DNA of 64,000 bases, from positions 1,054,001-1,118,000 of the forward strand of contig NZ_WUBI01000001.1 of assembly GCF_009807035.1 (NCBI RefSeq). Direction: 5' to 3'. Positions 35,114 to 43,908 of the stretch are shown one piece after another (positions within the stretch are counted from its first letter, which is position 1; each line of letters begins with the position of its first letter). This DNA comes from Paenibacillus dendrobii (GTDB lineage Bacteria > Bacillota > Bacilli > Paenibacillales > Paenibacillaceae). The translations under genes were made by a program, and so were the position numbers. The notes beneath the pieces are model-generated. The model saw only the letters and a program-made list of their open reading frames with translations, did not search any database and was not told where the DNA came from.

Positions 35114-35578
35114 TTACTTGCGGTTGGTCGCTTCGATTGCGGCTTTGACCGTGCCGGCGAGAGCTTCCTCCTTACCCAATGCCTGAAAATGCAAATAGAG
35201 AATCTGAGGCTGTTCTCCAATCTGATGATTGTGCAGAGCTGAAATTTCAATGTTCCCTTTACGTAGGGTATCGATAACCCGATTCACTTCGCTGCCGAGA
35301 AGAGCAAACTCCCCAATCACGGCCGTTTGATCCCCTACATTCTCGAAATTGGCGCCAAACCCCAGTTCGACCGTATCCGGAGATAGAGATACCCCAAGAA
35401 TCGATATCGCAATATCATGCCGCATTATTCCCAGCTTGCAGACGCCATTCACCTGTTTAACATTCGTTTTGAATATATGTTCAATCTCCTTGCAATCATT
35501 GCTTTTCGCTCCCAGAGAGGTTCCTGCGGGTATACACAGCAAGCTAAACGCAATTAGTAACGAAATCGTTCTGTTCAT
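35114..35578 (-). CDS. Secreted DUF1259 (LppY/LpqO family) protein
   Basis: A 154-residue exported protein. Signal peptide at residues 1-21 or so (RTISLLIAFSLLCIPAGTSLG). The mature part has the DUF1259 core KQVNGVCKLGIMRHDIAI, followed by VIGEFALLGSEVNRVIDTL and ISALHNHQIGEQPQILYLH. The role of the family is unknown. ATG 35578 was chosen because AGGAGG lies 7 bases upstream; the longer frame runs back through the terminator of thrS. Confidence 0.87.
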   Translation of the reverse strand: MNRTISLLIAFSLLCIPAGTSLGAKSNDCKEIEHIFKTNVKQVNGVCKLGIMRHDIAISILGVSLSPDTVELGFGANFENVGDQTAVIGEFALLGSEVNRVIDTLRKGNIEISALHNHQIGEQPQILYLHFQALGKEEALAGTVKAAIEATNRK

Positions 35579-35675
35579 GTCAATTCCTCCTGATGTAAGG
35601 ACTGGCAACGGAATTGTTATATTGTTCCACGACGTACAGGCGGTATTCATGGTTGGTACGAGAAGGAAGCAAAAA

Positions 35676-35722
35676 AACCACATAGCTTGCGAGAATTTCT
35701 TCTCGCTTGGCCATGTGGCTTG
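35676..35722 (-). terminator. Terminator of thrS
   Basis: A long stem on the minus strand (AGCCACATGG and GCGAG arms with their complements) followed by seven T, about 90 bases after the thrS stop codon. Confidence 0.8.
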
Positions 35723-35814
35723 ATGGAAGTTTGTATAACAATACTTGAACGGGGCATTTTCTCGACTAACTGATCATCATTTGACTATATTGCAAATGAT
35801 AAATTTTTGTTCCA

Positions 35815-37728
35815 TTACGCTTTGGCTGCGATTTCCCGCTGAATTCGCTCCGTGATTGCCTGAACCGTACTGGAACCCAAATCTCCTTCTCCCCGCTTCC
35901 GTACAGATACGCTCATTGAGTTTTTCTCGTTCTCTCCAAGGACCAGCATGTATGGAACCTTTTCAAGCTGAGCTTCACGGATTTTGTAGCCGAGTTTTTC
36001 GTTCCGGATATCGATATCCACCCGGATTCCCGCCTCAGCAAGCAATTGCTTGACCTGAAATGCGTAGTCGACGTAATTTTCAGATACGGGCAGCAGCTTG
36101 GCATGGACGGGCGACAACCACAGCGGAAAAGCTCCGGCATAATGTTCCGTCAGCATGCCCATGAAACGGTCAATCGACCCGTACACTGCACGGTGGATGA
36201 CAACCGGCCGATGTTTTAGGCTGTCTTCCCCGACGTAAGTGAGCTCGAATTTCTCGGGCATTTGGAAATCAAGCTGGATCGTACCGCACTGCCAGCTTCG
36301 TTTAAGAGCATCCAAAATGTGAAAATCAATTTTCGGTCCATAAAATGCACCATCGCCTTCATTGATCCGGTATTCGATACCTCGGTTATCCAGCACGCTT
36401 TGGAGCGATTGCTCCGCTTGATTCCAAAGCTCGTCAGACCCCATCGAATCCTCCGGGCGCGTGGACAACTCAATTTGGTATTCGAATCCGAACACTTGAT
36501 ACATATGGTCAATTAGCTCGATAATTCGTCCGATCTCCTCTTCGATCTGTTCCGGCAGAACGAAAAGATGGGCGTCATCCTGACAAAACGTCCGCACCCG
36601 CATCATGCCGTTTAACGCCCCGGAAAATTCATGCCGGTGGACTTGGCCAAACTCCGATATACGAATCGGAAGTTCCCGGTAGGAACGCAGCTTATTTTTA
36701 AAAATCAGCATATGTCCTGGACAGTTCATCGGTTTAAGGGCATATTTCGTATCATCGACGTTCGTGAAGTACATATTGTCTTTATAATGATCCCAATGAC
36801 CGGATTGCTCCCAGACCTGGCTATTCATCATGAGCGGCGTACGAACTTCATCGTAATCTCTCTGCATCTGCTGTTCACGCGCAAAGTTCTCAAGCTCTGT
36901 ACGGATCGTCATTCCTTTTGGCAGATAAAAAGGCATCCCGGGCGCTTCTTCCGAAAACATGAACAACTCGAGCTGCTTGCCAAGCTTGCGGTGGTCGCGC
37001 TTTTTGGCTTCCTCCAAAAAATGAAGATGCTCGTCAAGCTGGGCTTTCTTCGGGAACGCCGTTCCGTAAATGCGCTGGAGCATTTTGTTGTTCGAATCCC
37101 CTCGCCAATAAGCTCCCGATACGTTCAAAAGCTTAAATGCCTTGATTAACCCTGTCGATGGTAAATGCGGACCCCGGCACAAGTCGAAAAACTCTCCCTG
37201 CTCGTAGATGCTTATGACCGCATCTTCAGGCAAATCGCGGATCAGCTCCAATTTTAGCGGATCATCCAGTTGCTCAAAAATACGAATGGCTTCTTCTCGG
37301 CGCACGACCCTGCGGACAATCGGCAGGTTTTCCTGCGCAATTCGGGACATTTCTTTTTCGATAGCCTCCAAGTCCTCTGTAGACAATGGCTGCGCGATAT
37401 CGATGTCGTAATAGAAGCCGTCTTCGATCACGGGTCCGATTCCGAGTTTGACGGCTTCGGAGCCATAGATCCGTTTAATGGCCTGCGCCATGAGATGGGC
37501 AGTACTGTGTCTATAGATTTCCAAACCGTCCGGGCTGTCCAGCGTAATAATCTCTAGCTGGCAATCTTCCTCAACGGATTGATTCAGATCAACGAGCTTG
37601 CCGTCTATTTTGCCAGCAACGGCATTTTTCTTCATTCCCATACTGATGGATTCCGCAATTTGGTAGACTGTGGTACCTTGCTGATACCTCCTTATTGTTC
37701 CATCTGGCAGCTTAACGTTGATCTCCAT
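35815..37728 (-). CDS. thrS: Threonyl-tRNA synthetase
   Basis: A class II synthetase of 637 residues with all ThrRS parts: TGS domain (residues 1-60, ITLDSPDGLEIYRHSTAHL following), the editing SAD domain (HSTAHLMAQAIKR and the zinc-type motif FDLCRGPHLPSTG), the catalytic core with motif 1 FYLPKGMTIR, motif 2 RISEFGQVHRHE and motif 3, and zinc-ligand MNCPGHM, then the anticodon-binding domain (KLLPVSENYVDYAFQV). It edits mischarged Ser-tRNA-Thr. A T-box precedes it. If the organism has a second copy this could be the thrZ-type; only one is visible here. Confidence 0.96.
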   Translation of the reverse strand: MEINVKLPDGTIRRYQQGTTVYQIAESISMGMKKNAVAGKIDGKLVDLNQSVEEDCQLEIITLDSPDGLEIYRHSTAHLMAQAIKRIYGSEAVKLGIGPVIEDGFYYDIDIAQPLSTEDLEAIEKEMSRIAQENLPIVRRVVRREEAIRIFEQLDDPLKLELIRDLPEDAVISIYEQGEFFDLCRGPHLPSTGLIKAFKLLNVSGAYWRGDSNNKMLQRIYGTAFPKKAQLDEHLHFLEEAKKRDHRKLGKQLELFMFSEEAPGMPFYLPKGMTIRTELENFAREQQMQRDYDEVRTPLMMNSQVWEQSGHWDHYKDNMYFTNVDDTKYALKPMNCPGHMLIFKNKLRSYRELPIRISEFGQVHRHEFSGALNGMMRVRTFCQDDAHLFVLPEQIEEEIGRIIELIDHMYQVFGFEYQIELSTRPEDSMGSDELWNQAEQSLQSVLDNRGIEYRINEGDGAFYGPKIDFHILDALKRSWQCGTIQLDFQMPEKFELTYVGEDSLKHRPVVIHRAVYGSIDRFMGMLTEHYAGAFPLWLSPVHAKLLPVSENYVDYAFQVKQLLAEAGIRVDIDIRNEKLGYKIREAQLEKVPYMLVLGENEKNSMSVSVRKRGEGDLGSSTVQAITERIQREIAAKA

Positions 37729-37778
37729 GATTGATTACCTCCATTTCTTCGGTTTTGTTTAATTTATGAACGCAAAAA

Positions 37779-38075
37779 AACGCATCTCTCCACCAAGGGA
37801 CGAGTGCGTTCAGCTCGTGGTTCCACCCTAATTCAACCTGCAGCAATTCCTTTGGACCCAAGGCCCAAGTTGCAATTGCAGGTTCTTATTGGTATCCGTT
37901 AACGGGGACAAACCGGTGTCGCTTACTGCCGCATTCCATTCCGAATGCAGGTTCAACGCCACGGCTACAAAGGGGTAATTTCAAACCGGTTTCCGGAGAA
38001 GCTTTCAGCTAGCGCTCCTCTCTCTGGGCCGTCCGTATAAGAAATCATGTCTTTGATCAAAGCCGAATGTAGAAT
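37779..38075 (-). promoter_or_regulatory. T-box riboswitch of thrS
   Basis: The T-box sequence AGGGTGGAACCACG (37829-37816, minus strand) precedes a terminator whose outer arms are AACGCA (37784-37779) and TGCGTT (37810-37805), then a T-run. Stem I lies upstream with its top near 38000. Its specifier region reads GAAATTACC, giving the threonine codon ACC at 37976-37974. Uncharged tRNA-Thr should prevent termination. Confidence 0.93.
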
Positions 38076-38082
38076 TAACGTT

Positions 38083-38113
38083 ATTATAAACCATAACCTC
38101 ATGATAAAGTCAA
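38083..38113 (-). promoter_or_regulatory. Candidate promoter of the thrS T-box
   Basis: TTGACT (38113-38108) and TATAAT (38088-38083) on the minus strand with 19 bases between; the alternative -10 TTTATA gives 17. Confidence 0.5.
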
Positions 38114-38142
38114 GCAAAAAAATCAGAGAATTGAAAAAGAAA

Positions 38143-38166
38143 ACATCGCACGAAATCGCGCGATGT
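38143..38166 (-). terminator. Terminator of the DUF1801 gene
   Basis: ACATCGC/GCGATGT stem and 10-base loop followed by TTTCTTTTTC on the minus strand. Confidence 0.8.
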
Positions 38167-38216
38167 CAGTTAATTGATATATATATGTTATGTATATCCC
38201 CGCTGATAGCAAAGGA

Positions 38217-38558
38217 TTAGAATGCTGAGGATGCTTGGCTGACCAAGGCAGTAAGCTGATTCGTATCAACAGTTTGTCCTTGTCGCAGCTTAATGGTTTT
38301 CCTTTCCGGCGGGCCGTCGAATAATCCTTCGGGGAGTTCAAGCTGAGCCGCATTGAAGATCGTGAAGCTCATAGCATCCTTCGAAGGCGATATCACGGCT
38401 GCATATTTCCCGTTTTTCAAAAAATGCGGCTTCTTATACTGTATGCGTTCCTGCACTTCTGGTATCGCCGCATGGACAACCTCGCGCAGGTTTCTTGCCA
38501 CCTCAACCTGCCATGGTACTTGGATCGCTTCGATAAACTCGGTAACTTCTTGGTTCAT
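38217..38558 (-). CDS. DUF1801-domain protein
   Basis: A 113-residue protein of the YdhG/DUF1801 fold (EVVHAAIPEVQERIQYKKPHF and ISPSKDAMSFTIFNAAQL), an iron chaperone frataxin-like shape; function in bacteria is not settled. AAAGGAG lies 8 bases before the ATG. It starts 36 bp after the VOC gene and is probably cotranscribed from the ECF42-type promoter upstream. Confidence 0.88.
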   Translation of the reverse strand: MNQEVTEFIEAIQVPWQVEVARNLREVVHAAIPEVQERIQYKKPHFLKNGKYAAVISPSKDAMSFTIFNAAQLELPEGLFDGPPERKTIKLRQGQTVDTNQLTALVSQASSAF

Positions 38559-38594
38559 GATATCGTCTCCTTTGATATGTGATGGGTCTACCCA

Positions 38595-38990
38595 CTATTG
38601 CTTGACGATTTGCCACGTAACGCCGAATTGGTCTACGATTTCCCCGTAATAGGCGCCCCAAGGCTGAAGCTCAAAAGGATATTTATTCACGCCGCCTTCA
38701 GCGAGCTTTTCGTAAGCTGTTCTCGCTTCGAATTCGCTTTCGTAGGATAAAGCTAGATTGATGCTCCGTGTTCTGGTGACGGGTTCAAAAGAATCCGAAA
38801 ATAGAAGCGTGTTATTGCCAGCTACCGTTAAAACCATATGCATGACCTTGTCTTTGGCGGCTTCCGGTGTTCCCGGCACCTCCCCGAACGTCTTGATCGA
38901 ATGAATTTGGCCTCCAAGCGCCTGTTTATAGAATGCTGCCTGTGTTCTTGCATCCTCCGACATGATATAAGGATTCAATTGTGCTCCCAT
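38595..38990 (-). CDS. VOC-superfamily (PhnB-like) protein
   Basis: A 131-residue PhnB-type vicinal-oxygen-chelate protein: ARTQAAFYKQALGGQI and ELQPWGAYYGEIVDQFGVTW are the two family signatures. The family includes demethylubiquinone-like methyltransferase relatives, but most members have no known reaction. It belongs with the sigma-factor island: PhnB-like and DUF1801 genes are frequent companions of ECF42 sigma factors. A matching promoter lies 76 bases upstream. Confidence 0.9.
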   Translation of the reverse strand: MGAQLNPYIMSEDARTQAAFYKQALGGQIHSIKTFGEVPGTPEAAKDKVMHMVLTVAGNNTLLFSDSFEPVTRTRSINLALSYESEFEARTAYEKLAEGGVNKYPFELQPWGAYYGEIVDQFGVTWQIVKQ

Positions 38991-39065
38991 ATTTCAACAT
39001 CCTTCCATCGTTTATTGGCTTTAAGGCTATATCTATAACCTTATTAACCCGGTTTCTACTTAAAC

Positions 39066-39092
39066 GACGAATGAAAGGAAGCAGAATCGACA
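39066..39092 (-). promoter_or_regulatory. Candidate ECF42-type promoter
   Basis: TGTCGA (39092-39087), 17 bases, CGTC (39069-39066) on the minus strand. This matches the motif reported for ECF42 sigma factors, TGTCGA in the -35 region and CGA/TC in the -10 region. It faces the VOC gene, leaving a leader of about 70 bases. Confidence 0.65.
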
Positions 39093-39172
39093 TTTCCGGA
39101 AAACTTTTTTTGCTTTTTTTAGTATTTTTGAATTCATTCAGTGATCTGGATCATCTAACCGTCTGCTGAATC

Positions 39173-40429
39173 TTATTTTGGAATGCAATTATCGGCTCGC
39201 TTCAAAAGCAATTCCCGTTCGCGTTCATTGCGCGTCAACGACGCGGCTCGTTCGAATTCTTCCCGCGCTTCCTCGAAGCGCTCCAATTTGTATAACAGAT
39301 CTCCGCGAACACTGGGAAGCAGATGGTAATCTTTAAGCATAGATTGCTTCCTCAGTTCATCTACCAACTGAAGACCAAATGCAGGTCCAAAAGCCATAGC
39401 GATGGCTACTGCCCTGTTTAACTCCACAATGGGTGAAGGCATCGAACCTAACAGAGCTTCATATAGTGCGGCAATACGCGTCCAGTCGGTTTCCGAAGGG
39501 GTGCGCGCCTGTGCATGGCAGGCTGATATGGCTGCCTGCAGTGTATATGGGCCATACGGATGCCCAAATTTCTGGCTGCGCTCGAGTGCGGCTAAGCCTC
39601 GCCGGATTAACAACTGATCCCAAAGCGCCCTGTTTTGGTCCATCAGCAGAATGGTCTCTCCATCTGGTCCGACTCTCGTCTTTAACCTTGAAGATTGAAT
39701 CTCCAAGAGCGCTACCAAGCCATGTACCTCGGGTTCTTGCGGAACCATCGCCGCGAGAACCCGTGCTAGTCTCAGCGCTTCCTGACACAAGATCGGACGA
39801 ATCAATTGCTCTCCTGAGGTGGCCGAATAGCCTTCATTGAACATCAAATAAATGATCTCAAGCACCGATGACAGCCTATCCTTGAGCGCAGGACCCGTCG
39901 GGACCTCGAAAGGCACTTTCTCTGCGTTAAGCGTCCGTTTGGCTCGCACGATGCGCTGAGCGATGGTTGATTCGGCAGCAAGAAACGCACGGGCAATCTC
40001 ATCGGTTGAAAGTCCGCATAGCAAACGCAGCGTCAAAGCCACTCTCGCATCCCGCGATAAAACCGGATGACATGTCATGAAGATCAGGCGCAGGAGATCA
40101 TCACCGAACTCACCATCAAGATTTTCATCCAGAACATGCTCCGTATATAAATCCGAGCTGCGCGCAAGCTCTTCGTATTTCTGATCACGCAGCTTGTTCC
40201 TGCGCATCATATCGATCGCACGACGTTTGGCCGTTGTCATGAGCCATGCCCCTGGATTGTCGGGAATCCCCGTATCCGGCCAACGCTCCAGCGCGATGAC
40301 AAGGGCATCCTGGGCGAGATCTTCGGCTAGTCCAACATCACGGACCATCCGGGTTAAGCCTGCAATCAATTGGGCAGATTCGATTCGCCAAATGGCATCA
40401 ATGGTCCGTTTCGTTCCGCTCATAGCCAT
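39173..40429 (-). CDS. ECF42-type sigma factor with C-terminal extension (DUF6596)
   Basis: A 418-residue sigma factor. Residues 1-175 contain sigma2 (VGLAEDLAQDALVIALERW, NPGAWLMTTAKRRAIDM) and sigma4 (ALTLRLLCGLSTDEIARAFLAAESTIAQRI). The long extension (about 180-418) has TPR-like repeats: GYSATSGEQL, LNRAVAIAMAFG and LLYKLERFEEAREEFERAASL. This structure defines the ECF42 group, which lacks an anti-sigma factor and is controlled through the extension. Its ATG overlaps the stop of the truncated DGPF gene by 10 bases. Downstream VOC and DUF1801 genes are probable targets. Confidence 0.9.
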   Translation of the reverse strand: MAMSGTKRTIDAIWRIESAQLIAGLTRMVRDVGLAEDLAQDALVIALERWPDTGIPDNPGAWLMTTAKRRAIDMMRRNKLRDQKYEELARSSDLYTEHVLDENLDGEFGDDLLRLIFMTCHPVLSRDARVALTLRLLCGLSTDEIARAFLAAESTIAQRIVRAKRTLNAEKVPFEVPTGPALKDRLSSVLEIIYLMFNEGYSATSGEQLIRPILCQEALRLARVLAAMVPQEPEVHGLVALLEIQSSRLKTRVGPDGETILLMDQNRALWDQLLIRRGLAALERSQKFGHPYGPYTLQAAISACHAQARTPSETDWTRIAALYEALLGSMPSPIVELNRAVAIAMAFGPAFGLQLVDELRKQSMLKDYHLLPSVRGDLLYKLERFEEAREEFERAASLTRNERERELLLKRADNCIPK

Positions 40430-40617
40430 AACCTAATCGGCTCCAAAAAAACAGTTGGCTTGACGTCTTGTTGATGATCATCTTCTGCAGCGAATAATGC
40501 TCCATCCCTTTCAGATCGTTCAATGATCCGTGGCATGGATTTCCGGATTTCCCGACTTAATATGAGACCAGATTCTGAATTCATCGCATATTGAGATGTC
40601 ATCTTGAACCGCATCAT
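40420..40617 (-). pseudogene. Truncated DGPF/YCII-like partner gene of the ECF42 sigma factor
   Basis: A 65-residue frame with a strong ribosome site (GGGAGGGG, 4 bases before ATG 40617) whose beginning (MMRFKMTSQYAMNSESGLIL, then REIRKSMPRIIERSERDGALFAAEDDHQQD) follows the N-terminal pattern of DGPF (YCII-related) proteins: MRF start, a D/N-S-E segment and a G-L/A-L-A-E helix end. Normal members are about 110-140 residues; here the conserved second half and the DGPF motif are absent. It overlaps the sigma-factor ATG, so translation is coupled. It is either a decayed remnant kept for coupling or a shortened functional version. Confidence 0.6.
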
Positions 40618-40755
40618 TCATCCCCTCCCTTTCCGAAATAAATCCATTTATAATTTAACACGCAAGCCTTGAACAGGCACTTGTTTTTACTAAATAATCC
40701 AAATTCGCATGTTTTTCTGAATCGGATGAATATCAGAACAGTAAACATAGCAAAA

Positions 40756-40784
40756 AACCTCCGAGATTAAGATTCTCAGAGGTT
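40756..40784 (-). terminator. Terminator at the end of the glycan-use operon
   Basis: AACCTCTGAGA/TCTCGGAGGTT stem with one mismatch and a T-run on the minus strand, 19 bases past the GH88 stop codon. Confidence 0.85.
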
Positions 40785-40802
40785 AATCTTGGTGCTCCAT
40801 GT

Positions 40803-41927
40803 TTACGTTTCATACCAAAATGCTTTATTTCCTTTCTCAAGACGAACCAGCGCTTCGAGGTAAAAATAGTCTCCCCAGATCATATAATCATCCGGTGCAC
40901 GCTCTCCCCTAACATGGTAGGAACCATGCTTCAGCAGCCCTTCCGCATCCGGCAAATCCGTCGTGGCATAGTGCTCCACCAATGACCTCATGCTGCGATG
41001 AAGAACTTCCTCGAATATAGTGCGTTCAGGATCGCTCTCTTCCATGTACTCTAGCAGCTCCAGCAGACCGCAGGCTGCAATGGCAGATGCCGAGCTATCA
41101 CGCGGAGTGAGTTCTTCAACCGGAACATCAAAATCCCAATAGACGACGTCATCCTCAGGCAAATGTTCGATAAAGTATCTGGCCAGAAGTTTCGAAGTAT
41201 CCAAAAAAGCTTCGTGTTTCGTATACCTATAGGCTAGAGCAAACCCGTATATACCCCAGGCTTGGCCGCGCGTCCAGGTCGATCCATCCTGATAGCCCTG
41301 ATGGGTGCCTCCCCGAAGAGCACTTCCATTTTCTGTATGAAAATAGAAGGTATGATAGGATGAACCATCTCCGCGTACAAGGAACTTCTGGCTCTGCAGA
41401 GCGTGGCGGAACGCTATGTCATAATATTTCGCATCACCAGTTTGTTCATATGCCCAGAACAGAAGCGGGAGATTAAGAAGACAATCAATAATCATTCTTC
41501 CCCCGTTATCCGGATCGTCCTCTCGTCCCCAGGCTTGAATAATGCCAATACGCGGCCGCCACCGGGCTAATAACTTATCCGCAGCCTGAAGTGCGGCTTC
41601 GCGCGCAGCCTGATTGCCCGTCACATGCCACTCCGCAACGGCTGACAGCGAGTACAGAAATCCGATATCATGGTGATCCAATGCCACGTGGCGATCCAGC
41701 CGATCTTGAAAATTGGCAAGATAGGATTCAGCAGATTCTTTATAAAATGCTTCTTGTCCGTACTCATAAGCGAGCCACATCATCCCGACATAAAAGCCTT
41801 CGATCCAGTCATTATTGTCTCCCCACTCATACCGTTCCCCGTCCGTAATATGAGGCAACTTGCCAGGATGTTTCAGAATATTTTGTTTTATTTTCAGTAG
41901 CGCATCGTCTATCGCATGAGTCCACAT
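40803..41927 (-). CDS. GH88 unsaturated glucuronyl hydrolase
   Basis: A 374-residue (alpha/alpha)6-barrel enzyme that removes unsaturated uronic acid from oligosaccharides produced by polysaccharide lyases. Both catalytic aspartates of the UGL family are readable: HHDIGFLYSLSAV and MIIDCLLNLPLLFWAYEQ. GSTWTRGQAWGIYGFALAYR is another family block. ATG 41927 was chosen because GAGGTGA precedes it by 8 bases; frames from 41972 lack a site. It is the last gene of the second transporter module, so it acts on imported oligosaccharides in the cytoplasm. No signal peptide. Confidence 0.93.
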   Translation of the reverse strand: MWTHAIDDALLKIKQNILKHPGKLPHITDGERYEWGDNNDWIEGFYVGMMWLAYEYGQEAFYKESAESYLANFQDRLDRHVALDHHDIGFLYSLSAVAEWHVTGNQAAREAALQAADKLLARWRPRIGIIQAWGREDDPDNGGRMIIDCLLNLPLLFWAYEQTGDAKYYDIAFRHALQSQKFLVRGDGSSYHTFYFHTENGSALRGGTHQGYQDGSTWTRGQAWGIYGFALAYRYTKHEAFLDTSKLLARYFIEHLPEDDVVYWDFDVPVEELTPRDSSASAIAACGLLELLEYMEESDPERTIFEEVLHRSMRSLVEHYATTDLPDAEGLLKHGSYHVRGERAPDDYMIWGDYFYLEALVRLEKGNKAFWYET

Positions 41928-42014
41928 GTTCAACATCACCTCATCATAAAATTGAATTGTCCCCAGATTCATTGAATGCAGGTTGCATCTGAAGGAGTTG
42001 CCTCGTCATCCCCA

Positions 42015-43880
42015 CTAGATCTTCATGTTGAAGTAGCTCGCCTTCGTCCCAGCATCCGTCACGATGTAATTTCCCTCAGACGTCTGTTCCACCAAGGGCG
42101 GAAGACCGTAGTTTCTATGATTCTCTTCATTATTCGATGCTCCGAATACGGAAGATATGAGAAGATGTTCACCCGGCTCGAGCTCAACGGTCAGTGTGGG
42201 AATCATGGTCCTTGGCTTCAATAGATTCGTATTCGCTTCCGGATATATCATGACCGCTTTGTCATATCCTTTCACGTTCACCACGCCGCTAATACCTGCT
42301 GGCATCATCGCCGCGATTCGGTCAGGGGCTGCCTCAATCGCATCTGCTTCTCGCAACGAATAATCCGACATTCTTCCAACTGCAAACCCACCTTCAGCTG
42401 CAGCAAGAAAACGATTGGAGCGTATACGGTGAATCCGTACATGCCACTTCCCGGCAGGAATAAGCCATGTTCGTACTTCAACGTCATGCCACGGGAGCCA
42501 TCTCGAATATACATAGCGTTCCTCGATATGATACTCTTCGCAAAAACGCCTTACACGGTAATGCTCATCACGTTCGCAAAGGGCGAGCGTTGAATCATAT
42601 GCTCCTTGAGCCAGTCCATAATACCCTTTAGGAACGCTGAAGCCGAAACGGGTAGAGTAGGCAAACTTCGAATATTTCGCGGCGTTATGAGCCAGTTCGA
42701 AGTTCGCCATTTGTCCGGATGCCAGAGCGACAACATGCCCGTCATCATCCGGTCTGCAGAGAATCATTCTTGCATGAGGCTGCGCTAATACGGATTGTAA
42801 GGCAGGCAGAGGTTCCTCTTCTACCGACCAGAACGGATGATCATCCGGCAAATCCAGAATAAGAAAAGCCTTGTATCCCCAATATGGCGACCCTGGAGCA
42901 TTGTAGCTCTCACCCATGGTCAGGTTAGGATAGGCATATCCAATGCTTAACAAGCCATCCGGACTAAAGATTGGTTGGGAAAACCACCACCGAAGATGCC
43001 TCATAATGATCCCTTTCATGACACCAAGCGAGAATGGCTCAACTCCGGCAAATACGAGCGCACTCCAGAAGGAAACTTGGGCGAAGCGGTACGTTTGACT
43101 GCGTCCGAAGGGCAAACTGCTTCCATCTTCGGCGAACCAATATATGAACTGTTCGGCAAATGTCGTGGCCCGCTCACGGTAGACCTTGGCACGTTCCGGG
43201 TCGTCATCCTCCATCAGTTTGGCATAGATCAAGGAGTAGTAATGCATCCCGAAAGGAACGTAATAATCCCGTTGATCCGTCTTCCCGTCCGAATACCATC
43301 CATCGCCCAAATAATACGTGTCGATTGCTTCGAGATATTCATCCATGATGGCCTGATTGTGAGGCAATCCCACCTTTTTGAATCCAACATTCACGAGCAC
43401 GGTAAACAACAGCCAATTGTTGGGATTGGAATGATCCACCAGGTTGATTTGATTCAGCCACTGAAACAGATTCTGCTTCTCCTGCTTGCTGAGCGGGTCC
43501 CATAACTTATGCGGAGCGAGGGCTAACCCGAGCCCGAAGATCGCCTGTTCTACCATCCGTTGATCCTGGGTAACAAAAGCTCCCCAATATTCTTCATACT
43601 CCGGATTGGTGCCATTGATGATTCCCTGAAGATATAGCGGCCACAAATCTGATTCGCCGCCTCCACCGGCATGCGGAACAAGTCCCCATAGCGGTCTGGA
43701 GAACGCTTCCATAAGAGCTACGGCTTCATTATGCATTGCTGCCGTCGATCCAAGCTGCAGTCCTGAATATCCGGTGGTAAAATGACGTTTTAAAGGTTCC
43801 AAAGTATCAAGTACTGCCTGCTGTATTTCAGTCTTCGTTCCAAACTGAAAGTGATGGGAACGCTTATCCATTGGATGCAT
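42015..43880 (-). CDS. DUF2264-domain protein (putative polysaccharide-active enzyme)
   Basis: A 621-residue protein without signal peptide. DUF2264 spans most of it: LWGLVPHAGGGGESDLWPLY, NNWLLFTVLVNVGF, DGWYSDGKTDQRDYYVPFGMHYY and the later MLRRFC-type beta half (PFGRSQTYRFAQVSF). Its first part is an alpha/alpha toroid like heparinase II/III and GH88/105 proteins. It is always found next to sugar-acid loci, and a lyase or hydrolase role is inferred only. It lies 28 bp before the response regulator gene end and 87 bp upstream of the GH88 gene. Confidence 0.87.
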   Translation of the reverse strand: MHPMDKRSHHFQFGTKTEIQQAVLDTLEPLKRHFTTGYSGLQLGSTAAMHNEAVALMEAFSRPLWGLVPHAGGGGESDLWPLYLQGIINGTNPEYEEYWGAFVTQDQRMVEQAIFGLGLALAPHKLWDPLSKQEKQNLFQWLNQINLVDHSNPNNWLLFTVLVNVGFKKVGLPHNQAIMDEYLEAIDTYYLGDGWYSDGKTDQRDYYVPFGMHYYSLIYAKLMEDDDPERAKVYRERATTFAEQFIYWFAEDGSSLPFGRSQTYRFAQVSFWSALVFAGVEPFSLGVMKGIIMRHLRWWFSQPIFSPDGLLSIGYAYPNLTMGESYNAPGSPYWGYKAFLILDLPDDHPFWSVEEEPLPALQSVLAQPHARMILCRPDDDGHVVALASGQMANFELAHNAAKYSKFAYSTRFGFSVPKGYYGLAQGAYDSTLALCERDEHYRVRRFCEEYHIEERYVYSRWLPWHDVEVRTWLIPAGKWHVRIHRIRSNRFLAAAEGGFAVGRMSDYSLREADAIEAAPDRIAAMMPAGISGVVNVKGYDKAVMIYPEANTNLLKPRTMIPTLTVELEPGEHLLISSVFGASNNEENHRNYGLPPLVEQTSEGNYIVTDAGTKASYFNMKI

Positions 43881-43908
43881 TTTTTCGTTTCCTTTCCTGT
43901 AACCAGAA

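Noticed and set aside
42975..43505. Plus-strand 176-codon frame opposite DUF2264
   Set aside because: Antisense shadow without start signals.
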